Source: Streptomyces agglomeratus
GTDB taxonomy: Bacteria; Actinomycetota; Actinomycetes; Streptomycetales; Streptomycetaceae
NCBI RefSeq assembly: GCF_001746415.1
Contig: NZ_MEHJ01000001.1
Location: forward strand, 4,842,501 to 4,906,500
Direction of reading: 5' to 3'
Length of the DNA stretch: 64,000 bases
The notes beneath the pieces were generated by a model. That model saw only the letters and a list, made by a program, of their open reading frames with translations, searched no databases and was not told where the DNA came from. Of the stretch, positions 27,701 to 35,900 are shown piece by piece. The translations under genes and the position numbers were made by a program. Each line of letters begins with the position of its first letter. Position 1 is the first letter of the stretch.

Positions 27701-29691
27701 GCGGCGCGTGGGAGTCCGTCAAGCGGCACTTCCGCGAGCTCGGCCACGACACGCAGAACGAGGACTTCACGGTCGTCGGCGTCGGTGACATGTCCGGCGA
27801 CGTCTTCGGCAACGGCATGCTGCTCTCCGAGCACATCCGCCTGGTCGCCGCCTTCGACCACCGGCACATCTTCATCGACCCGAACCCGGACGCGGCCACG
27901 TCGTACGCCGAGCGCCGCCGTCTGTTCGAGCTGCCGCGCTCCTCGTGGGCCGACTACAACACCGACCTGCTGTCCGCGGGCGGCGGCGTCCACCCGCGCA
28001 GCGCCAAGGCGATCCCGGTCAACTCGCACATCCGCGAGGCGCTCGGCATCGAGCGGGGCATCACGAAGATGACCCCGGCCGACCTGATGAAGGCGATCCT
28101 CCAGGCGCCGGTCGACCTGCTGTGGAACGGCGGCATCGGTACGTACGTCAAGTCCTCGGCGGAGTCCAACGCCGACGTCGGCGACAAGGCGAACGACGCG
28201 ATCCGCGTCAACGGCGAGGACCTGCGGGTCAAGGTCGTCGGCGAGGGCGGCAACCTGGGCGCGACCCAGCTCGGCCGCATCGAGTTCGCCCGGCGCGGCG
28301 CCGGCGGCGAGGGCGGCCGGATCAACACCGACGCCATCGACAACAGCGCGGGCGTGGACACCTCCGACCACGAGGTGAACATCAAGATCCTGCTGAACGG
28401 GCTCGTCGCGGACGGCGACATGACCGTCAAGCAGCGCAACCAGCTGCTCGCCACGATGACCGACGAGGTCGGCTCGCTGGTCCTGCGCAACAACTACGCG
28501 CAGAACACGGCGCTGGCCAACGCCGTCACCCAGGCGCCCTCCCTGCTCCACGCCCACCAGCGCTTCATGCGCCGGCTGGAGCGCGACGGGCACCTGAACC
28601 GCCCGCTGGAGTTCCTGCCCACCGACCGCCAGATCCGGGAACTGCTGAGCGCGGGCCGCGGCCTGAGCCAGCCGGAGCTCGCCGTCCTCATGGCGTACAC
28701 CAAGATCACGGTGGCGGACGAGCTGATCCACACCGGCCTGCCGGACGACCCGCACCTGCGGACCCTGCTGCACGCGTACTTCCCCAAGGCGCTGCGCGAC
28801 CAGTTCGGCGAGCAGATCGACGCGCACGCGCTGCGCCGCGAGATCATCACGACGGTGCTGGTCAACGACACCGTGAACACCGGTGGCTCGACGTTCCTGC
28901 ACCGCCTGCGGGAGGAGACCGGGGCGTCGATCGAGGAGGTCGTACGGGCGCAGTTCGCGGCCCGCGCGATCTTCGGGCTCAGCGACGTCTGGGACGCCGT
29001 GGAGGCGCTCGACAACAAGGTCGGGGCGGACGTCCAGACCCGGATCCGGCTGCACTCGCGCCGGCTCGTCGAGCGCGGTACGCGCTGGCTGCTGGGCAAC
29101 CGGCCGCAGCCGCTCCAGCTCGCCGAGACCATCGAGTTCTTCAGCGACGGTGTCGCGCGGGTCTGGGACGAGCTGCCGAAGCTGCTGCGCGGCGCGGACC
29201 TGGAGTGGTACCAGGGCATCCTCGACGAGCTGACGGACGCGGGGGTCCCGGAGGAGCTGGCGCTGCGGGTGGCCGGGTTCTCGTCGGCCTTCCCGGCGCT
29301 GGACATCGTGGCCATCGCGGAGCGCACCGGCAAGACGCCGATGCAGGTCGCCGAGGTGTACTACGACCTGGCCGACCGGCTGTCCATCACCCAGCTGATG
29401 GACCGGATCATCGAGCTGCCGCGGGCCGACCGCTGGCAGTCCATGGCCCGTGCCTCCATCCGCGAGGACCTCTACGCGGCGCACGCCGGCCTGACGCAGG
29501 ACGTGCTGTCCGTGGGCAACGGGGCCTCCGCACCGGAGGAGCGCTTCAAGGCGTGGGAGGAGAAGAACGCGGCGATCCTGACCCGGGCGCGCACGACGCT
29601 GGAGGAGATCCAGGGTTCGGACGCGTTCGACCTGGCGAACCTGTCCGTGGCCATGCGCACCATGCGCACGATGCTGCGTACGCGCGTCTGA
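24736..29691 (+). CDS. gdh: NAD-specific glutamate dehydrogenase, large (about 180 kDa) class
   Basis: A 1651-aa enzyme of the L_180 class of NAD-dependent glutamate dehydrogenases, which oxidatively deaminate glutamate to 2-oxoglutarate and are known from S. clavuligerus and other actinobacteria. The first about 700 residues are the regulatory ACT-like region, the catalytic core contains VPVGAKGGFVAKNLPDP and the downstream NAD-binding region includes VVGVGDMSGDVFGNGMLLSEH and LWNGGIGTYVKSS; a helical C-terminal region follows. The open frame starts at 24670, but the ATG at 24736 (MQTKLDEAKAELL) has an AGAGGAC leader and the normal N-terminus. It is monocistronic, ended by a very strong terminator. 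Confidence 0.96.
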   Translation: MQTKLDEAKAELLVRAARVAENSPAGGQPSTGSTSAGTPDRDTLLAYLQRYYLHTAPEDLADRDPVDVFGAALSHYRLAENRPQGTANVRVHTPTVEENGWTCSHSVVEVVTDDMPFLVDSVTNELSRQGRGIHVVIHPQVTVRRDLTGRLIEVISADGRRRDEKLPHDACVESWIHVEIDRETDRSDLKQITADLLRVLNDVREAVEDWEKMRDSALRIAEELPSEPTADDLRDQEVEEARELLRWLAADHFTFLGYREYELTADDALSAVPGTGLGILRSDPHHSGTEDHPVSPSFSRLPADVRAKAREHKLLVLTKANSRSTVHRPSYLDYVGVKKFDADGNVVGERRFLGLFSSAAYTESVRRVPVVRRKVAEVLETAGFSPNSHDGRDLLQILETYPRDELFQTPVDQLTSIVTSVLYLQERRRLRLYLRQDEYGRYYSALVYLPRDRYTTAVRLRLIDILKEELGGISVDFTAWNTESILSRLHFVVRVPPGTELPGLTDADTERIEGRLVEAARSWADGFSEAMNAELGEERAAELLRRYGHAFPEGYKADHSPRAAVADLVHLEQLTHGRNSFSLSLYEPVGAGPNERRFKIYRIGEQVSLSAVLPVLQRLGVEVVDERPYELRCADRTHAWIYDFGLRMPKSNGNDGHLADDARERFQEAFSAVWTGQAENDGFNALVLSAGLDWRQAMVLRAYAKYLRQAGSTFSQDYMEDTLRNNVHTTRLLISLFEARMSPERQIAGTELIDGLLEELDGALDQVASLDEDRILRSFLTVIKATLRTSFFQKAATGEPHGYVSMKFDPQAIPDLPAPRPAYEIWVYSPRVEGVHLRFGKVARGGLRWSDRREDFRTEVLGLVKAQMVKNTVIVPVGAKGGFVAKNLPDPSVDRDAWMAEGIASYKTFISALLDITDNMVAGEVVPPRDVVRHDEDDTYLVVAADKGTATFSDIANEIAVAYNFWLGDAFASGGSVGYDHKGMGITARGAWESVKRHFRELGHDTQNEDFTVVGVGDMSGDVFGNGMLLSEHIRLVAAFDHRHIFIDPNPDAATSYAERRRLFELPRSSWADYNTDLLSAGGGVHPRSAKAIPVNSHIREALGIERGITKMTPADLMKAILQAPVDLLWNGGIGTYVKSSAESNADVGDKANDAIRVNGEDLRVKVVGEGGNLGATQLGRIEFARRGAGGEGGRINTDAIDNSAGVDTSDHEVNIKILLNGLVADGDMTVKQRNQLLATMTDEVGSLVLRNNYAQNTALANAVTQAPSLLHAHQRFMRRLERDGHLNRPLEFLPTDRQIRELLSAGRGLSQPELAVLMAYTKITVADELIHTGLPDDPHLRTLLHAYFPKALRDQFGEQIDAHALRREIITTVLVNDTVNTGGSTFLHRLREETGASIEEVVRAQFAARAIFGLSDVWDAVEALDNKVGADVQTRIRLHSRRLVERGTRWLLGNRPQPLQLAETIEFFSDGVARVWDELPKLLRGADLEWYQGILDELTDAGVPEELALRVAGFSSAFPALDIVAIAERTGKTPMQVAEVYYDLADRLSITQLMDRIIELPRADRWQSMARASIREDLYAAHAGLTQDVLSVGNGASAPEERFKAWEEKNAAILTRARTTLEEIQGSDAFDLANLSVAMRTMRTMLRTRV

Positions 29692-29707
29692 CCCGCACCT
29701 GAGCACG

Positions 29708-29750
29708 AGGGGCGCCCCGCACCGGAACGAAACGGTGCGGGGCGCCCCTT
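29708..29750. terminator. Strong terminator after gdh
   Basis: A perfect 17-bp inverted repeat (AGGGGCGCCCCGCACCG and its complement) with an eight-base loop lies 16 bases after the gdh stop and three bases before the end of the convergent GT87 gene. It can terminate both. Confidence 0.92.
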
Positions 29751-29752
29751 CG

Positions 29753-30997
29753 TCACGCGCCCCGGGAAGACGTCCACAGCCTGCGGCAGGACAGGAGGGC
29801 GGCGGCGATCAGCAGGAGGTTGCGTACGACCATGACCGCGCACCCCAGCGGCGTACCCGACACGACGTCGTCGTACAGCACCGGGTAGGCGAGCGCGGTC
29901 ACGGCGGCGGCCGGCAGTAGCAGCGCAGCGACGGGCCGCTGGGTGGTGGCGCGCGAGGTGAGGCAGACAGCGGCCAGGCCGAGCAGCCAGACCAGGTACT
30001 GCGGGCTGATCACACGGCTGGTGACGGTGAACAGCAGCACGGCGGCCAGCGCGGCGTCGAAGGGGGTGGCCGGGGTCCAGCGCCGCGCCCTGATCCGCCA
30101 CACCAGCAGCCAGCCGAAGGCGGCGGCCGTGAGGAGGAGGGACGCGTGGGCGAGGGCCGAGACGTACGGCCCGGTCAGCTCCATGGCTCCGTAACGGTAT
30201 GCGACCGTACCCGGCCAGCCGGCGAGCCGGCCCAGGGACAGCACGGTTCCGGCCATCGACTCGATCTGCACGCCCCGGCTGCCCTGCTGGCGCACGAAAC
30301 CGAGCGTGTGCGAGAAGCCGAAGGCGAGCACGGCGAGCAGCGCCGCCGCCGCGGCGGCGGCCGACAGCCAGGCGTTCCTGGTGGTACGTCCACGGGGCGC
30401 GCCCAGGAGCGTGAGGGCCGGCCAGACCTTTACCAGGGCGCCGAGCCCGGCCAGCGCGCCGCCGACGGGCGGGTGGCGGCGCAGGGCGAGCAGGGCCAGT
30501 ACGGCGAGTGCGGTGACCTGGACGTCGTACCGGACCAGGGGCAGATGCAGGAGCAGCGGCAGCGCGCACACCCACAGCCACGCACCGGCCGTGCTGCGGC
30601 CGGGCCGCCGTCCGGCGCGCGCCAGGGCGAGGGCGACGAGCGCGTCGGCGGCCAGGGTGAGGACGAGGAACGCCTGGAAGTACGTGAGCCAGGGCAGCGC
30701 GCCCGGTCCGAGGATCACCAGGGCCGCGCCGGGCGGGTACTGCCACATGACGTCGTCGAGGGGGAAGTCGCCGCGGGCGAGCTGCCCGTACCAGCCGTAG
30801 TAGATGCGGTGGACCTCGCCGCTGATCGTTCCCACGTCGAAGGCGGCCAGGGGCTGGGCGAGCAGCGCGAGCATGACGAGGCGGGTGGTGAGCCAGACGG
30901 CGGCGAGTGCGCAGGCGAAACGGCGAGCGGCGGCGTCGGAAGTGGGGGAGCCGGGGGCGGTGTTCGCGTCGGAGGCCGCGATCTGGTCGGTCGTCAT
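29753..30997 (-). CDS. Glycosyltransferase family 87 (DUF2029) membrane protein
   Basis: A 414-aa protein with about ten hydrophobic segments and the N-terminal extracytoplasmic loop containing DVGTISGEVHRIYYGWYGQL, plus DDVMWQYPPGAALVI, which carry the acidic/aromatic residues typical of polyprenyl-phosphomannose-dependent GT87/GT-C enzymes. These transferases build envelope glycans such as lipomannan-type or wall polymers. The ATG at 30997 (MTTDQIAASD) is chosen over earlier codons that are low-complexity. It lies 26 bases downstream of the ABC ATPase gene on the same strand, which suggests a shared role in assembling and exporting a surface glycopolymer. Confidence 0.85.
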   Translation of the reverse strand: MTTDQIAASDANTAPGSPTSDAAARRFACALAAVWLTTRLVMLALLAQPLAAFDVGTISGEVHRIYYGWYGQLARGDFPLDDVMWQYPPGAALVILGPGALPWLTYFQAFLVLTLAADALVALALARAGRRPGRSTAGAWLWVCALPLLLHLPLVRYDVQVTALAVLALLALRRHPPVGGALAGLGALVKVWPALTLLGAPRGRTTRNAWLSAAAAAAALLAVLAFGFSHTLGFVRQQGSRGVQIESMAGTVLSLGRLAGWPGTVAYRYGAMELTGPYVSALAHASLLLTAAAFGWLLVWRIRARRWTPATPFDAALAAVLLFTVTSRVISPQYLVWLLGLAAVCLTSRATTQRPVAALLLPAAAVTALAYPVLYDDVVSGTPLGCAVMVVRNLLLIAAALLSCRRLWTSSRGA

Positions 30998-31023
30998 CAC
31001 CGCGCACTTTAGCCATCTATGCC

Positions 31024-31761
31024 CTATTTCTTCGACTTTCTTCCTTTCCTTGTCTGTTCGTCGTCGTAGGCGGCGACGACCTCCTTCGCGGGGCCGTCCA
31101 TCCGCAGGACGCCGGCCTCCAGCCACAGGGCCCGGTCGCAGGTCTCGGTGACGGTCCGGTTGTTGTGGCTGACCAGGAAGACGGTGCCCGCCTCCGCACG
31201 GAGTTCGGCGACGCGGGCCCTGCTGCGGCGCTGGAAGGCCGCGTCACCGGTGGCGAGCGCCTCGTCGATCATCAGTACGTCGTGGGTCCTGGCGGCGGCG
31301 ATCGAGAAACGCAGACGGGCGGCCATGCCGGAGGAGTACGTGCGCATCGGCAGCGTGATGAAGTCGCCCTTGTCGTCGATGCCGGAGAAGTCGACGATCT
31401 GCTGGTAGCGCTCACGGATCTGGCGGCGCGTCATGCCCATCGCCAGGCCGCCGAGGACCACGTTGCGTTCGCCGGTCAGGTCGTTCATCAGGGCGGCGTC
31501 GACGCCGAGCAGGGACGGCCGGCCCCGGGTCCAGAGGCGGCCGCGCGCGGGCGGAAGCAGGCCGGCGACCGCCTTGAGGAGGGTCGACTTGCCGGACCCG
31601 TTGGAGCCGATCAGGCCGATGGCCTCACCCTTGTGTGCGACGAAGGTGACGCCTTTGACGGCATGCACTTCCCGGGAGCCGCTCGCGCCCTGGACCGTGT
31701 AGGTGATGTGGACGTCGTCCGCGATGACGGTGGGCGCCGGTCCCATGTGATTTTCAGCCAC
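31024..31761 (-). CDS. ABC transporter ATP-binding protein, TagH/Wzt type
   Basis: A 245-aa ATPase of the polysaccharide/teichoic acid export family. Walker A is GSNGSGKST (about residues 52-60), the signature region is YSSGMAARLRFSIA, Walker B is VLMIDEALATGDAAF and the H-loop is FLVSHN. The N-terminus (DVHITYTVQGASGSREVHAVKGVTF) is typical of TagH/RfbE proteins. It lacks the long C-terminal carbohydrate-binding extension of Wzt. It overlaps the permease gene by eight bases, consistent with one transporter. Residue 6 (MGPAP) is an alternative start. Confidence 0.9.
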   Translation of the reverse strand: MAENHMGPAPTVIADDVHITYTVQGASGSREVHAVKGVTFVAHKGEAIGLIGSNGSGKSTLLKAVAGLLPPARGRLWTRGRPSLLGVDAALMNDLTGERNVVLGGLAMGMTRRQIRERYQQIVDFSGIDDKGDFITLPMRTYSSGMAARLRFSIAAARTHDVLMIDEALATGDAAFQRRSRARVAELRAEAGTVFLVSHNNRTVTETCDRALWLEAGVLRMDGPAKEVVAAYDDEQTRKGRKSKK

Positions 31762-32719
31762 GGCCGTACGTCGCCTCCGCCTGCCAGAAGTAGAGGAAAC
31801 CGCCCACGCCCGCGAGGAGCGCCCAGCCCGTCGCGACGGCCCAGACGTGCGGGGGAAGTTGGGCGGCGGGGAAGCTGTCGATGAGGGCGAAGCGCATCAG
31901 GTCGATGTAGACGGCGGCCGGATTGCACTCCAGTGCCACGGCCGCCAGGTGCGGCAGCCGGTCGCTCCGCAGGAGGTGGCCGACGCTCCACATGACGCCC
32001 GAGACGTACATCCAGGTGCGCAGGACGAAGGGCATCAGCTGGGCGATGTCCGGGGTCCGGGACGCGAGCCGGGCCATGACCAGCGCCAGACCCGTGTTGA
32101 ACAGCGACTGGAGGATGAGAGCGGGCAGCGCCAGCAGCCAGGCCGGCCGGGGGAACTGGCCGAAGCAGCACAGGATCACCGCCAGCGCGGCCATCGAGAA
32201 GAGCAGCTGCTGGAGCTGCTGGACGGCGTACGCGACGGGCAGGGAGGCGCGCGGGAAGTGCAGGGCGCGGACCAGGCCGAGGTTTCCGGTGAGGGCGCGG
32301 GTGCCGGCCAGGACGGTGCTGCTGGTGAAGGTCCAGACGAAGACGCCGGTGACCAGGAACGGGACGAAGTCGGTGACCCCGTCCTTGGTGCGGAGCAGGA
32401 CGCCGAAGACGAAGTAGTAGACCGCCGCGTTGAGCAGCGGGGTCATGATCTGCCAGCCCTGGCCGAGCCTGGCCCCGCTGTACTGCGCGGTCAGCCGCGC
32501 GGTGGCGAACGCGGTGACGAAGTGGCGGCGGCCCCACAAAAGGCGCGTGTAGGCGGGCAGTGAGGGGCGGGCGCCGCTCTCGGTGAGGCCGTGACGGGCG
32601 GCGAGCGCGGCGAGGTCGGCCGAGGACGGGCCGGGTCGGGTGGCGGCGGGTCCGGCGGGTCCCGCGGATGCGGCGGCGGGCGTCGGGGGGCGTACGGGAG
32701 GTTTCGTGCGCAGGGGCAT
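31754..32719 (-). CDS. ABC-2 type permease, TagG/Wzm type
   Basis: A 321-aa integral membrane permease. After a Pro/Ala-rich cytoplasmic N-terminus comes the family motif LLWGRRHFVTAFATARLTAQYSGARLGQGW, then six hydrophobic segments with the characteristic loop FVPFLVTGVFVWTFTSSTVLAGTRALTGNLGLV. It pairs with the neighbouring ATPase to export a lipid-linked glycopolymer. The ATG at 32719 is chosen; the upstream in-frame codons are a shadow of the TetR gene. The divergent TetR gene starts 129 bases away, with a palindrome between. Confidence 0.9.
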   Translation of the reverse strand: MPLRTKPPVRPPTPAAASAGPAGPAATRPGPSSADLAALAARHGLTESGARPSLPAYTRLLWGRRHFVTAFATARLTAQYSGARLGQGWQIMTPLLNAAVYYFVFGVLLRTKDGVTDFVPFLVTGVFVWTFTSSTVLAGTRALTGNLGLVRALHFPRASLPVAYAVQQLQQLLFSMAALAVILCCFGQFPRPAWLLALPALILQSLFNTGLALVMARLASRTPDIAQLMPFVLRTWMYVSGVMWSVGHLLRSDRLPHLAAVALECNPAAVYIDLMRFALIDSFPAAQLPPHVWAVATGWALLAGVGGFLYFWQAEATYGRG

Positions 32720-32812
32720 GTCGGCGGCCTTCGGTCGGCGGCGGAAGTGGCGCTGACGACGGGACGGGTCCGTATCGTCGCTACGGTGACAGTAGGGCGC
32801 TCGTACGTCGAA

Positions 32813-32827
32813 ACGCAACCGTTGCGT
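32813..32827. promoter_or_regulatory. Palindromic operator candidate for the TetR regulator
   Basis: ACGCAAC-C-GTTGCGT, a perfect 7+7 inverted repeat with one central base, lies 21 bases before the TetR start and within the divergent promoter region shared with the TagGH/GT87 genes. TetR proteins bind such short palindromes, usually next to their own gene. Confidence 0.6.
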
Positions 32828-32848
32828 CGCGCCGCTAAGCTGTACCGC

Positions 32849-33463
32849 ATGAGCGCCGACCCGCGACCGACCACGCAGCCCCGCCGCGCCCCCGCCGGAG
32901 CCGCCGTGCTCCGGGAGGACGTCACCGACGCCATCCGCACCGCCGTCTTCGGGGAACTGGCCGCCGTCGGGTACGCCCGTATGTCGATCGAGGGCATCGC
33001 CCGCCGGGCCGGCGTCGGCAAGACGGCCGTCTACCGCCGCTGGAAGTCCAAGCTCGCCCTCGTCCTGGACCTCGTCTCCGCCGTCGCGGCCGAGGGGCTG
33101 CCCGCGCCCGCGACCGGTTCGCTGTACGGCGACGTACGGGCCCTGCTCGAAGTGGCCGCGCACGCGCTGCGGCACCCCGTCGCCTCACAGGTGGTCCCGG
33201 ATCTGCTGGTCGAGGCGGCTCGGCACCCGGAGATCGCCGACGCGGTCAAGTCGGCGCTCCTCGACGGACAGCACGGCGTCGCCGCCGGTGTCGTACGGGA
33301 GGCGGTCGCGCGCGGCGAGCTGCCCGAGGGGGCGGACGTGGACCGGGCGCTGGACCTGATCGTCGGGCCGCTGTACTGGCGGCTCGTGGTGGTCCGCACC
33401 CCGCTGCCCGCCGGATATCTCGACGACCTCGCGGCGTCGGCGGTCGCCGCGCTCAAAGCCTGA
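32849..33463 (+). CDS. TetR family transcriptional regulator
   Basis: A 204-aa regulator. The N-terminal HTH reads YARMSIEGIARRAGVGKTAVYRRWKSKLAL, a textbook TetR recognition helix region, preceded by a short Pro/Arg-rich tail. The C-terminal ligand domain (about 60-204) matches the TetR_C_11/16-like group by its LYWRLVVVRTPL segment. The ATG at 32849 follows a GTACCGC leader with no strong ribosome binding site. It is divergent from the exporter operon, so it probably represses that operon and itself. Confidence 0.9.
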   Translation: MSADPRPTTQPRRAPAGAAVLREDVTDAIRTAVFGELAAVGYARMSIEGIARRAGVGKTAVYRRWKSKLALVLDLVSAVAAEGLPAPATGSLYGDVRALLEVAAHALRHPVASQVVPDLLVEAARHPEIADAVKSALLDGQHGVAAGVVREAVARGELPEGADVDRALDLIVGPLYWRLVVVRTPLPAGYLDDLAASAVAALKA

Positions 33464-33560
33464 CGCGTCCCGGGGCGGAGCTCCGGGCGACGCGCGGGCG
33501 GCGGGACCGCCCGCCGGACGGCCGTACGGCGCCTGCCGGTCAGGACGGCCGGACAGCCGG

Positions 33561-33593
33561 ACGGCGGCCCGGTCGCGGGGACCGGGCCGCCGT
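33561..33593. terminator. Bidirectional terminator, TetR gene / sugar transporter
   Basis: A perfect 14-bp inverted repeat ACGGCGGCCCGGTC / GACCGGGCCGCCGT with a GCGGG loop lies between convergent genes. Confidence 0.85.
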
Positions 33594-33632
33594 CGTGGGC
33601 GGTGGGGCGCGCGTCGTGGGCGGTGCGGCGCG
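33591..33632. repeat. 21-bp tandem duplication
   Basis: CGTCGTGGGCGGTGGGGCGCG (33591-33611) is followed directly by a copy with one substitution, ending two bases before the stop of the MalG-type gene. It has no obvious function. Confidence 0.8.
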
Positions 33633-33633
33633 C

Positions 33634-34536
33634 CTACTTCACCGCGCCGGCCATCACACCGGACACGAACTGCCGCTGGAACGCGAAGAAGACGATCAGC
33701 GGGATGACCATCGAGATGAAGGCGCCGGGCGCCAGGATGTCGATGTTGTTGCCGAACTGCCGGACCTGGCGCTGGAGCGCCACCGTGATCGGCGGGTTCG
33801 CCGAGTCGGCGAAGATCAGCGCGACCAGCATGTCGTTCCAGACCCACAGGAACTGGAAGATGCCGAGCGAGGCGATGGCGGGGCCGCCGAGCGGCAGCAC
33901 CACGCGCGTGAAGAGCCGGATCTCACCCGCGCCGTCGAGCCGCGCCGCCTCCAGGAGTTCCTTGGGGATCTCCGCGAAGAAGTTGCGGAGGAGGAAGATG
34001 GCGAAGGGCAGGCCGAAGGCGACGTGGAAGAGGACCACGCCCGCCGTCGTCTCGAAGATTCCGATCTTGCCGAACAGCTCCGAGACGGGTACGAGCGCGA
34101 CCTGCACCGGAACCACCAGCAGGCCGACGACCACCAGGAACCACCAGTCGCGTCCCGGGAAGTCCATCCACGCGAAGGCGTAGCCGGCCAGCGAGCCGAT
34201 CACCACGACCAGCAGGGTCGACGGAACGGTGATCATGATCGTGCTGAACAGGGAGTCGACGATCGTGTTGTTGTCGAGGAGATTGGCGTAGTTGTCGAGG
34301 GTGAGTTCGGAGGGGGCGGTGAAGACCTTCCACCAGCCCGTCTCCGCGATGTCCGTGGGGCTGCGCAGCGACGAGAACAGCAGCCCGATCGTCGGCATCA
34401 GCCAGAACAGCGCGACCAGGACGAGGAAGACGCTCACCGCGCCGCCGCTCGCGCGCGCCGCGATCCGCCCGGCGAGGGACTGCTTGGGCCGGGCGGGGCC
34501 CTGGCCGGTGCCGGTCGTGGGGGCCGTGGTGGTCAT
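33634..34536 (-). CDS. Sugar ABC transporter permease (MalG type)
   Basis: A 300-aa CUT1-family permease. After a Pro/Thr-rich N-terminus it has six transmembrane helices and the cytoplasmic EAA loop EIPKELLEAARLDGAGEIRLFTRVVLPL, which contacts the ATPase. The C-terminus (FVSGVMAGAVK) is typical. Start ATG at 34536 overlaps the upstream permease stop by four bases (ATGA). No ABC ATPase is encoded here; in Streptomyces CUT1 importers usually share the multitasking ATPase MsiK encoded elsewhere. The transported sugar is not evident. Confidence 0.93.
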   Translation of the reverse strand: MTTTAPTTGTGQGPARPKQSLAGRIAARASGGAVSVFLVLVALFWLMPTIGLLFSSLRSPTDIAETGWWKVFTAPSELTLDNYANLLDNNTIVDSLFSTIMITVPSTLLVVVIGSLAGYAFAWMDFPGRDWWFLVVVGLLVVPVQVALVPVSELFGKIGIFETTAGVVLFHVAFGLPFAIFLLRNFFAEIPKELLEAARLDGAGEIRLFTRVVLPLGGPAIASLGIFQFLWVWNDMLVALIFADSANPPITVALQRQVRQFGNNIDILAPGAFISMVIPLIVFFAFQRQFVSGVMAGAVK

Positions 34537-35888
34537 CGGCGGCTCTCCTTTCGCATCCTGCGGATGTTGAAGAGCATCACCGGGACGACCAGCAGGAGGA
34601 GGAGTACGGCGATGGCGCTGCCGATGCCCGGGTCCGCGTCCGTGCCGAACGACGAGCGGTAGAGCTGGAGCGCCAGTACGTTCGCGTCGTCCTGGGACGA
34701 CCCCGGCGCGATGATGAACACGAGGTCGAAGATCTTCAGTACGTTGATCATGAGGGTGACCAGCACCACCGCGAGGACGGGCGCCAGCAGCGGGACCGTG
34801 ACGCGGCGGAAGACCTGCCACTCGTTGGCGCCGTCGACGCGGGCCGCCTCAAGCAGTTCGCGCGGCAGGCCCGCGAGGCCGGCCGCGATCAGCACCATCG
34901 CGAAGCCCGCCCACATCCACACGTAGCTGCCGATGATGGCGGGTGTCACCAGACTCGGGCCGAGCCAGTCGACGCCGTTGTAGGGCTCACGGAAATTGGA
35001 GGCCGGGAAGCGGAGTTCGGCTCCGTCCGCCTCGGAGGAGAGGGTGAAGGTGCCGTCGGCGCCGGCCGTGGCCGAGTCCACGACCTTGCCGTCCTTGACC
35101 GCCTCGACCTTGATGCCCTTGAGGCCGAGTTCCTTGGGGTCGATGGCGTTCGGCTTGCCGCCGCCGCCCCTGGTGAAGTCCAGCCAGGCGGTGCCGGTGA
35201 CCTTGTCCGGCTCGGTCCCGGCCGGCGCGGCGGTCTCCGCGTCGCCCGGCATCTTGGCGGGCGGGACGCCGATCAGCGGCAGCAGGACCGGCTCACCCGC
35301 CCTGACCGGCTGCTTGGTGACGAAGGAGCCGCCGCCGCCCGCCTCCAGCGGATGGACCGGCAGCGGGCGGGCCTTCGGGAAGCCCGCCGACTCGGAGAAC
35401 ATGTCGTGGACGCTCACCGCGACGGCGTTGGCGACCCCGCGCTCCGGATTCTGCTCGTACACCAGACGGAAGATGATGCCGGCGGCCAGCATCGAGATCG
35501 CCATCGGCATGAAGACCAGCAGTTTGAACGCCGTACCCCACCGGATGCGTTCGGTGAGTACGGCGAATATGAGCCCCAGCGCGGTCGAGACGGCCGGTGC
35601 GACGACCACCCAGATCGCGTTGTTCTTGACGGCGGTCAGGATGGTGTCGTCGGTGAAGATCTCGACGAAGTTGTCGAGCCCGGCGAAGCTGTCGCCCGAC
35701 TTGTCGAAGAAGGACCGGTAGACCGAGTACCCGATCGGGTAGACCACGAGCGCGCCGAGCAGCACGAGCGCGGGCAGCAGGAAGCCGACCGCGATGGTCT
35801 TGCGTGTGCCCGTCACGCTCTTGCGTTTGCCGTTGTCTGCGGGGGGCGGCGTGACCTTCGCGGCGCCCCCCGCGGTCGCTGACGTCAT
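34533..35888 (-). CDS. Sugar ABC transporter permease (MalF type) with large extracytoplasmic insert
   Basis: A 451-aa permease partner of the MalG-type protein, with TM1 at about 33-57, two helices near 90-145 and the EAA loop LPRELLEAARVDGANEWQVFRRVTVPL near 340-367. The family is usually about 300 aa; here about 160 extra residues (roughly 147-308) lie in the loop between TM3 and TM4. Within that insert residues 256-295 (LKGIKVEAVKDGKVVDSATAGADGTFTLS) resemble a prealbumin-like/carboxypeptidase-regulatory beta fold. The insert is in frame and without stop codons, so it is a real part of the protein, possibly contacting the solute-binding lipoprotein. Confidence 0.92.
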   Translation of the reverse strand: MTSATAGGAAKVTPPPADNGKRKSVTGTRKTIAVGFLLPALVLLGALVVYPIGYSVYRSFFDKSGDSFAGLDNFVEIFTDDTILTAVKNNAIWVVVAPAVSTALGLIFAVLTERIRWGTAFKLLVFMPMAISMLAAGIIFRLVYEQNPERGVANAVAVSVHDMFSESAGFPKARPLPVHPLEAGGGGSFVTKQPVRAGEPVLLPLIGVPPAKMPGDAETAAPAGTEPDKVTGTAWLDFTRGGGGKPNAIDPKELGLKGIKVEAVKDGKVVDSATAGADGTFTLSSEADGAELRFPASNFREPYNGVDWLGPSLVTPAIIGSYVWMWAGFAMVLIAAGLAGLPRELLEAARVDGANEWQVFRRVTVPLLAPVLAVVLVTLMINVLKIFDLVFIIAPGSSQDDANVLALQLYRSSFGTDADPGIGSAIAVLLLLLVVPVMLFNIRRMRKESRR

Positions 35889-35900
35889 CGCGTCAACCCG

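Noticed and set aside
24703..29706. A 1667-aa open frame antisense to glutamate dehydrogenase, and similar long antisense frames over secA, the mtr region and 4.9-8.1 kb
   Set aside because: High-GC DNA with strong third-position GC bias gives long antisense frames. These have low-complexity Arg/Ala/Val/Asp composition and no domains, and the sense frames are well-known genes.
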